A stretch of 18,274 nucleotides of DNA from an uncultured bacterium (GCA_937959175.1 CALGAS010000136.1:1-18274); one strand, 5' to 3'; positions 1 to 7,683 are shown, numbered from the stretch's first letter. Made by a program: numbers and translations. Notes: a model not told the origin generated them from the letters alone.

Positions 1-254
1 CCGATCCCGTATTCCGTCTCACCCCAGGTGAAGGAGAGGAGTTTCAGGCCGCCCACGTCGAAGCCGAGGAAAAACTTCTCGCACTTCACGCCGCAGGCCT
101 TGGCCACAAGAAAATGGCCAAGCTCGTGGACGAAAATCACGAATCCCAGCCCACCGGCCACCTGCAGAATCACGCCCCAACTGGACGGCTGGAGAATCCA
201 TTCCAGCCAGGTCGCCGCGGCGAGCAGCCCACCATCATTTAGACACACGCCCAC
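1..254 (-). CDS. rseP: Site-2 protease RseP/M50 family, N-terminal part (runs off the left edge)
   Basis: Intramembrane zinc metalloprotease of the M50/site-2 protease family, which in other bacteria cleaves membrane-bound anti-sigma factors and signal-peptide remnants. The 84 visible residues contain a hydrophobic helix (about residues 27-43) carrying HELGH (43-47), the zinc-binding HExxH motif, followed by VAKACGVKCEKFFLGFD, typical of the family. I place the start at a GTG at 254-252 because a perfect AGGAGG (267-262) lies seven bases ahead. The more obvious ATG at 238 is in another frame that stops after 23 codons. The start therefore lies 16 bases inside the end of dxr, suggesting translational coupling; the dxr-rseP pair is a common bacterial arrangement. 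The C-terminal half, with PDZ domains and the second active-site motif, is outside the window. The family call is secure; the exact substrate is unknown. Confidence 0.88.
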   Translation of the reverse strand, partial: MGVCLNDGGLLAAATWLEWILQPSSWGVILQVAGGLGFVIFVHELGHFLVAKACGVKCEKFFLGFDVGGLKLLSFTWGETEYGI

Positions 255-1495
255 TTGCCAACCTCCTGTCTGGCCCAGGCGTCGAGACGCGAGATGTCCT
301 CGAGCGTGGGATTGTCTTGAAAGGGATGCTCGTCGAGCACCCGGCTGCAGAGTTCCGTAATGTCGGTGAACCGGATGGCACCGTCGAGAAATCCGCGAAC
401 CGCCTCTTCATTCGCCGCGTTGAGCACCGCTCCTGCGGTACCGCCCCGGGCAGCTGCCTCATGTCCCAGCCGAACCGCCGGAAACCGCTCCAGGTCGGGC
501 GGTTCGAAGTCGAGCTGGAGGGCAGCTGCAAAGTCGAGCCGCCGAGCCGGTCCGGCGATCCGTTCGGGGAACAACAGAGCGTACTGGATCGGAAGCCGCA
601 TGTCGGGGGGGCCCAGCTGAGCCACGACGGCCCCGTCCACAAATTCGACCAGCGAGTGCACGATGGACTGGGGATGCACCACGACGGCAAGTTTTTCCGC
701 CGGCAGCCCGAACAGCCACCTCGCCTCGATGAGCTCGAGCGCCTTGTTCATCATCGTGGCCGAGTCGATGGTGATCTTTGGGCCCATTGACCAGGTGGGA
801 TGGCAGAGGGCTTCAGCGGGCGTCACCTCAGCGAGGGACTCACGACCGCGGGTTCGAAAGGGACCGCCGCTGGCGGTCAGCACGAGCCGCTCGACCTCAT
901 GGGGCTGGCCGCAGGCGAGGGCCTGATGGATGGCGGAGTGTTCGCTGTCGACAGGAATGATGCTGGCACCGGTTGCTGCGGCCCGTTGCATGACCAGCGG
1001 ACCGGCCATCACGAGCGTCTCCTTGTTGGCCAGGGCGACGGTCTTGCCGGCCTCGATGGCAGCCCAGGTGCTCCTCAGGCCGGCAGCCCCAACGATCGCC
1101 GAGACGACCCGGTCAATGGAGGGGTCGGCGAGGAGCTGATCGAGGGCCTCCGGGCCAACGGCCAGCCTGGTTCCATCAGGGAGGGCCGCCGAGCCGATCT
1201 CGGCCGCGGCCCGCGGTTCGGTGACAACCAGCCAGCGGGGCCTCATCGCCCGGGCCTGCTCGAGGAGTCTGGCGGTGCTGGAATGAGCCGCCAGCAGCCA
1301 GGCCCTCAGCCGCCCTCCGGAGTGGGCGATGACGTCCAGCGTGCTCTGACCGATGCTGCCGGTCGAGCCGAGCACAGCCACCTGCAGAGCGGTCTCGTCA
1401 CGGCCAGCCGAGCCCTGGGAGAGAGCCTCGGCTGTGAGATCGCGGGAGGAAGGCGGCATGAAACGACAGCGGGAGGAACCGGGCGAACATATCAT
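239..1495 (-). CDS. dxr: 1-deoxy-D-xylulose 5-phosphate reductoisomerase
   Basis: Converts 1-deoxy-D-xylulose 5-phosphate to 2-C-methyl-D-erythritol 4-phosphate with NADPH and a divalent metal, the second step of the MEP isoprenoid pathway, in the cytoplasm. Visible signatures counted from the ATG at 1495: NADPH-binding GSTGSIG (43-49), ALANKETLVMAG (155-165), the metal ligands in PVDSEHSAI (D183, E185), HPTWSMGPKITIDSATMMNKALE (232-254, with E254 the third metal ligand) and VVVHPQSIVHSLVEF. The full length of 418 residues is slightly above the usual 390-400, because about 38 residues precede the Rossmann strand. An ATG at 1459 would give a more normal N-terminus; neither start has a convincing Shine-Dalgarno. 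It is divergent from ftsH and overlaps the rseP start by 16 bases. All catalytic motifs are intact. Confidence 0.96.
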   Translation of the reverse strand: MICSPGSSRCRFMPPSSRDLTAEALSQGSAGRDETALQVAVLGSTGSIGQSTLDVIAHSGGRLRAWLLAAHSSTARLLEQARAMRPRWLVVTEPRAAAEIGSAALPDGTRLAVGPEALDQLLADPSIDRVVSAIVGAAGLRSTWAAIEAGKTVALANKETLVMAGPLVMQRAAATGASIIPVDSEHSAIHQALACGQPHEVERLVLTASGGPFRTRGRESLAEVTPAEALCHPTWSMGPKITIDSATMMNKALELIEARWLFGLPAEKLAVVVHPQSIVHSLVEFVDGAVVAQLGPPDMRLPIQYALLFPERIAGPARRLDFAAALQLDFEPPDLERFPAVRLGHEAAARGGTAGAVLNAANEEAVRGFLDGAIRFTDITELCSRVLDEHPFQDNPTLEDISRLDAWARQEVGKWACV

Positions 1496-1657
1496 TCTAA
1501 AAATCCCGGCCCCGAAGTTCCAACGGCCAAAACTTCCGAAATCGTGGTCTGTTCCGGTCGTGAAACAGTCCCAGGCCTGTTTGTCTGCGGATTTTTCCCG
1601 GCGTAGGATGCGAAACCGAGCAGGTGTCGCCCCGGACGGCAGTCCCCTGGAGAGGTT
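1496..1657. other. Divergent dxr/ftsH intergenic region with two inverted repeats
   Basis: This 162-base spacer must carry both promoters. It holds two perfect six-base inverted repeats: GAAGTT (1514-1519) with AACTTC (1531-1536), separated by 11 bases, and AAACAG (1563-1568) with CTGTTT (1577-1582), separated by 8 bases. Either could be a regulator site, but neither matches a motif I can name, such as CIRCE. I could not pick convincing -10/-35 boxes. A GGAGAGG Shine-Dalgarno at 1649-1655 precedes ftsH. Confidence 0.4.
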
Positions 1658-3748
1658 ATGAGCAGCAAACGCGACGTGCCCAAGCGGCCCGCCGATCGGA
1701 AGCCTTCCCTGGGAGGCAACCTCCTCTGGTCGCTGCTGGCAGCCGGGGTGGCGGGCCTCTTTGCCATCAGCCTGATCGGCTCAGCGAGCGAGTTGAACGT
1801 CTCCTACAGCGACCTCCAGCGGCTGATCCGGGCCGCGACGGCCACCGGCGAGGATCGCTTCATCACCATCTCCGCGGATGAGAGCGGGGGAGCAGGCCTC
1901 TATGGCGACCTCCACGACGTCGTGATCGGCGGCTACGAGGTGGCCGGCAAGATCCGCCAACTCCCCGACGGCCGCACGGCAGCCGAGGCGGCGGAGAGTC
2001 AGCCTCCGCTGCCCGGTGAGGCCGGGACAGCCGGGCTTGTCCGCCGGTTCACCACCGCGAAGCTGCCGTCAGAAAACTCCGAGTCGGACCTGATGGAACT
2101 CCTCGAGGAGCATGGCGTCGCCTTTCGCTACGAGGATCCGCCGAGCCCCTGGCGGAGCTGGATGCCGATGCTCCTGCTGACCGGCCTCTTTGGCGTGCTC
2201 TTCTTCCTGATGATCCGGCGGCTGGGCGGGGCGGGCAGCCCGATGGCCTTCGGACGTTCGCGGGGCAAGATGTATGCCCAGGAGGATCTGGGAATCACCT
2301 TCGACGACGTGGCGGGCATCGAAGAGGCCGTCGAGGAACTCCGCGAGGTGGTGGAGTTTCTGCGGAGTCCGGAGAAGTATCAGGTGCTCGGCGGCCACAT
2401 CCCCAAGGGCGTGCTGCTGGTCGGCCCGCCGGGAACCGGCAAGACGCTTCTGGCCAAGGCGATCGCCGGTGAGGCAGGCGTGCCCTTTTTTGGCCTCTCT
2501 GGCAGCGACTTCGTGGAGATGTTCGTCGGTGTCGGGGCGGCCCGCGTCCGCGACATGTTCCAGCAGGCTGCCGCCAAGGCGCCCTGCATCATCTTCATCG
2601 ACGAACTCGACGCCCTTGGCAAGACCCGCGGCTCGAGCGTGGTCGGCGGCCACGACGAGCGGGAGCAGACGCTCAACGCCCTGCTCGTGGAAATGGATGG
2701 CTTCGGCAGCAACTCCGGGGTGATCGTGCTGGCCGCCACCAACCGGCCCGAAACCCTCGATCCAGCGCTCCTGCGGCCCGGCCGGTTCGACCGGCATGTC
2801 CTGGTCGATCGCCCCGATGTGCGGGGCCGGGAGGAGATCCTCCGGGTTCACGTGTCCAACGTGAAGCTTGATCCGGAAGTCGATCTCGGCCAGATCGCCC
2901 GGATCACGTCGGGCTTCGTCGGGGCCGACCTGGCCAACCTCGTCAACGAGGCCGCCCTGCTGGCGGCCCGCAACGACAAGGAATCGGTCGGGATGGAGGA
3001 GTTCAACGAGGGAGTGGAGCGGGTCACCGCCGGCCTGGAGAAGAAGCGGCGGGTGATCCACGAGGATGAAAAGAAGCGGGTCGCCTACCACGAGGCGGCC
3101 CACGCCCTGGTCGCCCTTTCCCTGCCCAATACCGATCCGGTCCACAAGGTCTCGATCATCCCCCGCGGGCTGGCGGCACTCGGTTACACGATGCAGCGGC
3201 CCGAGGACGATCGCTACCTGCTGACGCAGACCGAACTCGAGAGCCGCATCCAGGTGCTCCTGGCCGGCACGATCGCCGAGGAGATGGTCTACGCCGACGT
3301 CTCGACCGGGGCCCAGAATGACCTCGAGCGGGCCAGCGAGATCGCCCGGGCCATGGTGATGGACTACGGCATGAGCCGGCTGGGCCGGGTCGCCTACCGC
3401 GAAAGTCCGCGGTCTCCCTTCCTGGCGACCGGCGGGGCGGAGCTGCCCGCCTCCCGGACCCACAGCGAGGAGACGGCCCGCGAAATCGATGAAGAGGTGC
3501 GGCGGATCGTCGACACGTCGATCGAGACGGTCCGGCAGATTCTCGCGTCGCGGCGGGCTGCCCTCGAGACGGTCACCGGCCGGCTGATGGAGGCCGAGGT
3601 GATCGACGGCGAGGAACTGCGGGCCCTCGTCGAGGCCTCCACGGGGGCCCCCCAACTCGTGCCGGGCACGGCGACCGAGCGGCGGCCGGCTCGCCCGCAG
3701 CCGATGGGCGAGCAGCCTGGGGCTGCCGCCGGCGGGGCCGACGCCTGA
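1658..3748 (+). CDS. ftsH: ATP-dependent zinc metalloprotease FtsH
   Basis: Membrane-anchored AAA+ protease that unfolds and degrades membrane and regulatory proteins as a hexamer. Order of parts: transmembrane helix 1 (about 21-41), an extracytoplasmic domain (42-165), transmembrane helix 2 (about 168-187), then the AAA domain with Walker A GPPGTGKT (256-263), Walker B IIFIDELD (311-318) and second region of homology around NRPETLDPALLRPGRFDR (362-379), and the M41 protease domain with HEAAH (478-482) and third zinc ligand D555 in GAQNDLERAS. Every catalytic residue is present. At 696 residues it is slightly longer than the E. coli protein, owing to a low-complexity insertion near 104-125 and a Pro/Ala-rich tail from about 665. 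The start is supported by GGAGAGG just upstream. Planctomycetes often carry several FtsH paralogs, so this need not be the essential copy. Confidence 0.97.
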   Translation: MSSKRDVPKRPADRKPSLGGNLLWSLLAAGVAGLFAISLIGSASELNVSYSDLQRLIRAATATGEDRFITISADESGGAGLYGDLHDVVIGGYEVAGKIRQLPDGRTAAEAAESQPPLPGEAGTAGLVRRFTTAKLPSENSESDLMELLEEHGVAFRYEDPPSPWRSWMPMLLLTGLFGVLFFLMIRRLGGAGSPMAFGRSRGKMYAQEDLGITFDDVAGIEEAVEELREVVEFLRSPEKYQVLGGHIPKGVLLVGPPGTGKTLLAKAIAGEAGVPFFGLSGSDFVEMFVGVGAARVRDMFQQAAAKAPCIIFIDELDALGKTRGSSVVGGHDEREQTLNALLVEMDGFGSNSGVIVLAATNRPETLDPALLRPGRFDRHVLVDRPDVRGREEILRVHVSNVKLDPEVDLGQIARITSGFVGADLANLVNEAALLAARNDKESVGMEEFNEGVERVTAGLEKKRRVIHEDEKKRVAYHEAAHALVALSLPNTDPVHKVSIIPRGLAALGYTMQRPEDDRYLLTQTELESRIQVLLAGTIAEEMVYADVSTGAQNDLERASEIARAMVMDYGMSRLGRVAYRESPRSPFLATGGAELPASRTHSEETAREIDEEVRRIVDTSIETVRQILASRRAALETVTGRLMEAEVIDGEELRALVEASTGAPQLVPGTATERRPARPQPMGEQPGAAAGGADA

Positions 3749-3895
3749 TCCGGCACGATCGCTACGACCTGCAGGGTTGCGGCCGCCGGTGCAGATTTGT
3801 GCCCCCCGCGACGATGACCACCACAGCGGGTTGGCGCGCGGGTGCCGCCATTTCCAGCTGTCTCATGGCTGCCGGCAGCGACCGGCAGATGGTCG

Positions 3896-4144
3896 ATGTG
3901 GAAGAGTGTGCTTCTTGCCTGCGGCATCTTCGCCTGCATTCTGGGGGTCGAGTTGCTGGTCATCGATTCGGCCGTGCTCGTCCCGCTGAGTGGCCGGGGC
4001 GACGCCTCGACGTTCCGGGCTCCCGACTGGGCGCCCTGGACGCTCCTCTCGGTCGGGGCTGCGACCATCCTCCATTTCTGCCAGCTGCCCCGCTTCGGAT
4101 CGTCAGCCCACCATTCGCACTCGCATCAGATGCATTCCCATTGA
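3896..4144 (+). CDS. Small two-helix membrane protein with histidine-rich C-terminus
   Basis: I do not recognise this 82-residue protein by family name. It begins MWKSVLLACGIFACILGVELLVID, a clear first membrane helix (about 3-24), followed by a short polar segment, a second hydrophobic stretch (about 46-61, APWTLLSVGAATILHF), and a tail AHHSHSHQMHSH with six histidines in twelve residues, which could bind a metal or simply be polar. The ATG at 3896 is chosen because the first helix starts directly there; an in-frame GTG at 3842 would add 18 unconvincing residues. It lies 147 bases after ftsH on the same strand and 157 bases before the DCC gene. Small hydrophobic proteins of this style seem common in planctomycetes, but that is recollection. 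Function unknown. Confidence 0.62.
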   Translation: MWKSVLLACGIFACILGVELLVIDSAVLVPLSGRGDASTFRAPDWAPWTLLSVGAATILHFCQLPRFGSSAHHSHSHQMHSH

Positions 4145-4301
4145 GGTCCAGTGCCACGCCGCGGGCCGCCGGCAGGGGGGGTCGGTTGCAGGCTGGCCGG
4201 ATCTGCGGTTCTCTTTGAGAGAGGGTCCGGATTGAAGGGGGCTGCAGGGGCTGCCCGCCACCGGCTTCCGCCGGGTCGCCCCGGCCAACAAGATCACATC
4301 T

Positions 4302-4706
4302 GTGCCTGCGATCCTCACCACCACCCGGCCCGACCGCGACACCGTGCTCTACGACGGCCAGTGCCGGTTTTGTCGCGGGCAGATCGCGGCCTTGCGGCGG
4401 TTCGACCTTGCCGGCCGGCTGCGATTTCTCTCGCTCCACGATCCGGAGGTCTCCCGGGATTTCCCGGAACTTTCCGCTGACGACCTGATGCGGGAGATGT
4501 ATGTGATCGACCGGCAAGGCCGGGCTCGCCCGGGGGCGGAGGCGGTTCGCTATCTCACCCGACGAATGCCCCTCCTCTGGCCGCTGGCCGTGCCGCTGCA
4601 TGTGCCGGGAAGCCTGCCGGTCTGGAAGTGGCTCTACCGGCTGGTAGCCCGGAATCGCTATCGCCTGGCTGGCCGCTGCGACCAAGGAACCTGCCGCCTG
4701 CACTGA
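4302..4706 (+). CDS. DCC-family thiol-disulfide oxidoreductase-like protein (DUF393)
   Basis: The 134-residue product starts with VLYDGQCRFC (15-24), the hallmark D-G-x-C-x-x-C of the DCC/DUF393 family, whose CxxC pair (C21, C24) resembles a thioredoxin-type redox site. Downstream, RLRFLSLHDPEV and REMYVIDRQGRARPGAEAVRYLTRRMPLLWPLA follow the usual family layout; the last segment is moderately hydrophobic. It ends with a CxxC-free but cysteine-containing tail (CDQGTCRLH). Substrate is unknown and most family members lack direct biochemical assignment. The start is a GTG at 4302 without a clear Shine-Dalgarno, so a few N-terminal residues are uncertain. It converges with the sigma-54 activator, whose stop is ten bases away. 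Size fits the family, about 110-140 residues. Confidence 0.85.
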   Translation: MPAILTTTRPDRDTVLYDGQCRFCRGQIAALRRFDLAGRLRFLSLHDPEVSRDFPELSADDLMREMYVIDRQGRARPGAEAVRYLTRRMPLLWPLAVPLHVPGSLPVWKWLYRLVARNRYRLAGRCDQGTCRLH

Positions 4707-4719
4707 GCAGATCGCTCAG
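4703..4719. terminator. Bidirectional hairpin between convergent genes
   Basis: CTGAGC (4703-4708), loop AGATC, GCTCAG (4714-4719) form a perfect six-base stem. The DCC gene stop (TGA, 4704-4706) lies in the left arm and the activator stop (TCA, read as TGA on the minus strand, 4716-4718) in the right arm, so the two stops pair with each other. No U-tract follows on either strand, so termination activity is a guess from position. Confidence 0.45.
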
Positions 4720-5774
4720 GCGTCACCAGAGTCGGCCGGCTTGTCATCAAGTTCCTTGAGGAGCCGGGTCATCGTGTTGGCGTGGACACCAAGCAACTTG
4801 GCGGCCTTGGCTTTGTGGCCACGAGTGACGTCGAGCGCCTCGCGGATCGCCCGCTCACGCAACTTGGCAAGATCGAGGCAGGGGAGCCGACCCGAGCTCG
4901 CGGTCCGAGCCGTCGACTTGAGGGGCAGTTTCGGCTCCTCCTGGAGCACGTAGGCCTGCTCGATGCAGTGCTCAAGTTGCCGAACGTTGCCGGGCCACTC
5001 GAAACTGCAGAACTCCGCAAGCTGCTCTTCGGTCGGCTCCCAGGTCGGAAGGTGGTAGCGATCGGCAAATCGTTGGGCGAAGAACTCGATAAAGGATGGG
5101 ATATCTTCCGGCCGCTCGCGAAGCGGCGGAACCTGGAGTTCGATCATGTTGAGCCGGTAGTAGAGGTCTTCTCGGAAGGCGCCCTTCTCGACCTCCTGCT
5201 CAAGATCACGGTTCGTCGCCGCCACGACCTGCACGTCAATCGGCACGGGCTCGGAGGATCCGACCGGCATCACTTCCCGCTGCTGCAAGACACGCAGGAG
5301 TTTCGGCTGCAACTCCGGGGGCATCTCACCGATTTCATCGAGGAAGACAACGCCTCCTTCAGCAGCCCGGAAGATGCCGAGCGAGCGACCGGCTGCCCCG
5401 GTGAAGGCACCCTTTTCGTGACCAAACAACTGGCTTTCCGCCAGCGACGGCGTTAGTGCGGCGCAGTTGACCGGCACAAACGCCTTATTGCGACGCGGTC
5501 CGCTGCGGTGGAGCAGCCGGGCCCAGAGTTCCTTGCCGGTGCCGGTCTCGCCGCTGACGAGCACGGTGCACTCCACCTCGGCCGCCCGCTCGATCGACTT
5601 GGCGATCCGCCGCATCCGCGGATTCGAACCGAGCACCCAGTTGGTGCCGAACATCGGTTCGGCAACGCAGGTCGAGGTGGCCACGTCTTCGACGATGGCC
5701 GGGTTCAACGAGCCGCCGCGAGGATTTCGCGAGGCGGCATCAGCTGCACGGAAACTTGTTGGGCGGATCGACAT
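4716..5774 (-). CDS. Sigma-54-dependent transcriptional activator, AAA+ and Fis-type HTH, no receiver domain
   Basis: Bacterial enhancer-binding protein that remodels sigma-54 RNA polymerase using ATP. Seen: a 45-residue N-terminal segment with no recognisable domain, then the central AAA+ domain with Walker A GETGTGKE (75-82), the sigma-54 contact loop GAFTGA (122-127) intact, Walker B VFLDEI (143-148), NRDLEQEVEKGAFREDLYYRLN (188-209) with the arginine-finger region, and WPGNVRQLEHCIEQAY (260-275). A C-terminal Fis-like helix-turn-helix (about 306-341, GHKAKAAKLLGVHANTMTRLL) should bind DNA. At 352 residues it lacks the receiver, GAF or PAS module common in NtrC-type proteins, resembling PspF-like activators that are controlled by a separate partner. 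The start at 5774 is preceded by AAAGG. Its target genes are not evident here; I found no convincing -24/-12 promoter in the window. Confidence 0.93.
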   Translation of the reverse strand: MSIRPTSFRAADAASRNPRGGSLNPAIVEDVATSTCVAEPMFGTNWVLGSNPRMRRIAKSIERAAEVECTVLVSGETGTGKELWARLLHRSGPRRNKAFVPVNCAALTPSLAESQLFGHEKGAFTGAAGRSLGIFRAAEGGVVFLDEIGEMPPELQPKLLRVLQQREVMPVGSSEPVPIDVQVVAATNRDLEQEVEKGAFREDLYYRLNMIELQVPPLRERPEDIPSFIEFFAQRFADRYHLPTWEPTEEQLAEFCSFEWPGNVRQLEHCIEQAYVLQEEPKLPLKSTARTASSGRLPCLDLAKLRERAIREALDVTRGHKAKAAKLLGVHANTMTRLLKELDDKPADSGDA

Positions 5775-5907
5775 GCAGCGGAACCTTTCGCTCTGGAGCG
5801 GTCAGCCGTCAGACTAACCCCCGATTACTCCTTGCCCGTCGCCCTCCAGTATCTCCGGCCCGGGGCGGGGATGCAACAGGCCGGAATCGATTTCTAGCCT
5901 TTTCTGG

Positions 5908-5924
5908 AGCGGCAGAAAGCCGCT
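5908..5924. terminator. Hairpin after the methyltransferase gene
   Basis: AGCGGC (5908-5913), loop AGAAA, GCCGCT (5919-5924) make a perfect six-base stem about 30 bases beyond the methyltransferase stop on the minus strand and upstream of the sigma-54 activator. An overlapping alternative stem AAGCC/GGCTT (5917-5929) also exists. No U-tract follows, so it may be a weak terminator or a leader structure. The rest of the 180-base spacer shows no other feature I can support. Confidence 0.3.
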
Positions 5925-5954
5925 GGCTTGCGAGGAAAACACCGATTTTCCCAG

Positions 5955-6698
5955 TCAATCCGCCGGGGCCCCCTCCCGGGAGGTAGCCTCCGCCCGGAAA
6001 AACATCAAATGCTGCCAGGGCAGGCGGTCGAACTCGCGAGCGAGCGTGAATCCCTCCGGCTCGAGTTCGGCACGCACCTGAGCCTTGGTCATTTTGTGGA
6101 GCGGCTTGATGGGCACCGCCGGATCCTCGCCCCGGAACTCGGCCAGCACCAAGAGGCCTCCCTCGGCGAGGCTCTCCCGAATCCGGGCGAGCATCGCTTC
6201 GGGGTGGGAGAACTCGTGGTAGACGTCGACGCAGAGAACCAGGTCAACCTTACCTGCCGGAAGCCGAGGGTCGACGGCAGTTCCCAGGATCGGCCGGATG
6301 TTGGTTAGCCCGGCGGCAGCCGCCCGACGGGCGAGCATGCGGAGCATCTCGGGCTGAATGTCGACCGCGTAGACGAGGCCCTCCGGGCCGACCTGGCGAG
6401 CCAGTTGAAGGGTGTAGAAGCCGTTGCCGCTGCCGAGATCGCAGACCCGCTGACCCTGCTTGATTTCGAGGGCCTCAAGCAGGAGGCGACAGTCTTCTTC
6501 CCGCTGGCGGCTTTCCCGCACCAGCCAGGGAGCCCCCGTGTAGTGCATCGTCTGAGCGATCTCACGACCCCGGAAGTGGGTCGCCGGCGGCGGGATCACC
6601 ACCGAGCGGTCGACGTCCATGTCGATCGGCAGCGGGGGGGCGGCTGCCACCGGGAGCATCGCGACAAGCGGCAGCATGAAAGCGAAGTATCGTGCCAT
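5955..6698 (-). CDS. Class I SAM-dependent methyltransferase with predicted signal peptide
   Basis: The 247-residue product starts MARYFAFMLPLVAMLPVAAAPPLP, which reads as a Sec signal peptide or a short membrane anchor (about residues 1-21). A Rossmann-type methyltransferase domain follows: motif I CDLGSGNGFY (86-95), the acidic SAM ribose contact in VYAVDIQPEML (D113), and post-motif VDLVLCVDVYHEFSHPEAML (151-170). The C-terminus, LPWQHLMFFRAEA, is typical of the fold. The ATG at 6698 is chosen since translation further upstream runs through the lpxI stop region and is Arg/Ser-rich shadow sequence. It lies 64 bases after lpxI on the same strand. SAM is normally cytoplasmic, so an exported enzyme would be unusual; the hydrophobic start may instead anchor it. 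Substrate unknown. Confidence 0.82.
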   Translation of the reverse strand: MARYFAFMLPLVAMLPVAAAPPLPIDMDVDRSVVIPPPATHFRGREIAQTMHYTGAPWLVRESRQREEDCRLLLEALEIKQGQRVCDLGSGNGFYTLQLARQVGPEGLVYAVDIQPEMLRMLARRAAAAGLTNIRPILGTAVDPRLPAGKVDLVLCVDVYHEFSHPEAMLARIRESLAEGGLLVLAEFRGEDPAVPIKPLHKMTKAQVRAELEPEGFTLAREFDRLPWQHLMFFRAEATSREGAPAD

Positions 6699-6762
6699 GC
6701 CCTGGAGTATACGTCGGCCGACCGACCGGGCCGCTGCGGCGTCAGGCCGGGCCGATGAGCCG

Positions 6763-7683
6763 TCAGGCGGCTGCCTCGAGGCTGGCCTCGCCAGCGGCGT
6801 CGCAGAGGCTGGCGATGGTGATCCCGGCCCGCGTGGCGACTTCAGCCACCTGCTCACGATCGACCAGGATGGTGCGACCGGCCTCGATCGCCAACACGCG
6901 TGCGCCGGCCGCCCGCAGCGACTCGAGCGTGCCGATCCCGATCGTCGGCATGTCAAAGCGAAGATCTTGGCAGGGTTTGGCCACTTTGACCACCGTCATG
7001 CCGCCGGCCAGGCAGAGCCGGCCGGCCCGGCGGATGCATTCGTCGGTGCCTTCGATCGCTTCCAGCGCCAGGGGCGCCCGATTCTTGACCACCACGGTCT
7101 GTCCGATGTCGAGGCGGCCGAGCTCCTTGGCGAGCCGCCAGCCGAAGGCGACATCGGCCCGCTGCCGCGGCGAAAGCGGCCGGCCCGCCAGCACGCCCTC
7201 TTCGGCCAGCAGTTCCGGCGCGAAGTCGGTCGCCGGGCAGATCGCCACGCCGCGGCCGTCGAAGGCGCGGGCGATCGCCCCCAAGAGCGAGTCGTCGCGG
7301 TTGTCGCGGCGGCGGCTGATGAAGTGGGGCCAGAAGGTCCGCAGGCCGGTCCAGTCGGGGAGGTGCCGGAGCCAGGCATTGCGGGCAAAGAGGGTCTTTT
7401 TGTGAATCTTGCCGGCCATCGTGGCCCGGCGGACGCCGTGCCGCCGAAAAAAATCGACTGCCTGGCCGATCTCAGCGACGCCCACTTCGCCCGCCACGTC
7501 GGCCAAGGATTCGAGCTCCTGATCGGCATGATCGCGGACGGCGAGGATCGCGGTGCGGCCGCCGTGACGGCGGATCGCCTCGGCGACCGCAACCGGAAAA
7601 CGGCCCCAGCCGGCGAGCATGCCGATCATCTCGCCATCGAGGCAGGCGGGGGCGTGCTCGCGTCGGAGATTCATGGGCGGCAT
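6763..7683 (-). CDS. lpxI: UDP-2,3-diacylglucosamine pyrophosphatase LpxI (DUF1009)
   Basis: Hydrolyses UDP-2,3-diacylglucosamine to lipid X and UMP, the lipid A step done by LpxH in E. coli. Family signs over 306 residues: MLAGWGRFPVAVAEAIRRHG (22-41), FFRRHGVRRATMAGKIHKKTLF (78-99), RDDSLLGAIARAF (129-141), the motif EGTDECI (211-217) and VVKVAKPCQDLRFDMPTIGIGT (231-252), all as expected for the DUF1009/LpxI family. It directly follows lpxD with a five-base gap, which strongly supports the assignment. The first 18 residues look dispensable, and an in-frame ATG at 7626 (MIGMLAGWGRFP) would match the common family start better; no Shine-Dalgarno decides between them. The product is cytoplasmic and peripheral to the inner membrane. 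Confidence 0.92.
   Translation of the reverse strand: MPPMNLRREHAPACLDGEMIGMLAGWGRFPVAVAEAIRRHGGRTAILAVRDHADQELESLADVAGEVGVAEIGQAVDFFRRHGVRRATMAGKIHKKTLFARNAWLRHLPDWTGLRTFWPHFISRRRDNRDDSLLGAIARAFDGRGVAICPATDFAPELLAEEGVLAGRPLSPRQRADVAFGWRLAKELGRLDIGQTVVVKNRAPLALEAIEGTDECIRRAGRLCLAGGMTVVKVAKPCQDLRFDMPTIGIGTLESLRAAGARVLAIEAGRTILVDREQVAEVATRAGITIASLCDAAGEASLEAAA

Noticed and set aside
2069..3655. 528-codon open frame on the minus strand opposite ftsH
   Set aside because: It lies wholly antisense to a gene with every FtsH catalytic motif; long antisense frames are expected in GC-rich codon usage, and its product shows no domain.
4145..4301. Possible riboswitch before the DCC gene
   Set aside because: I searched for cobalamin-type and other conserved cores by eye and found none; only a short CTCT/GAGA stem is present.
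5871..5886. TGCAACAG upstream of the sigma-54 activator as a fourth Fur/Zur-like box
   Set aside because: Only one half-site matches; the other half shows no symmetry.
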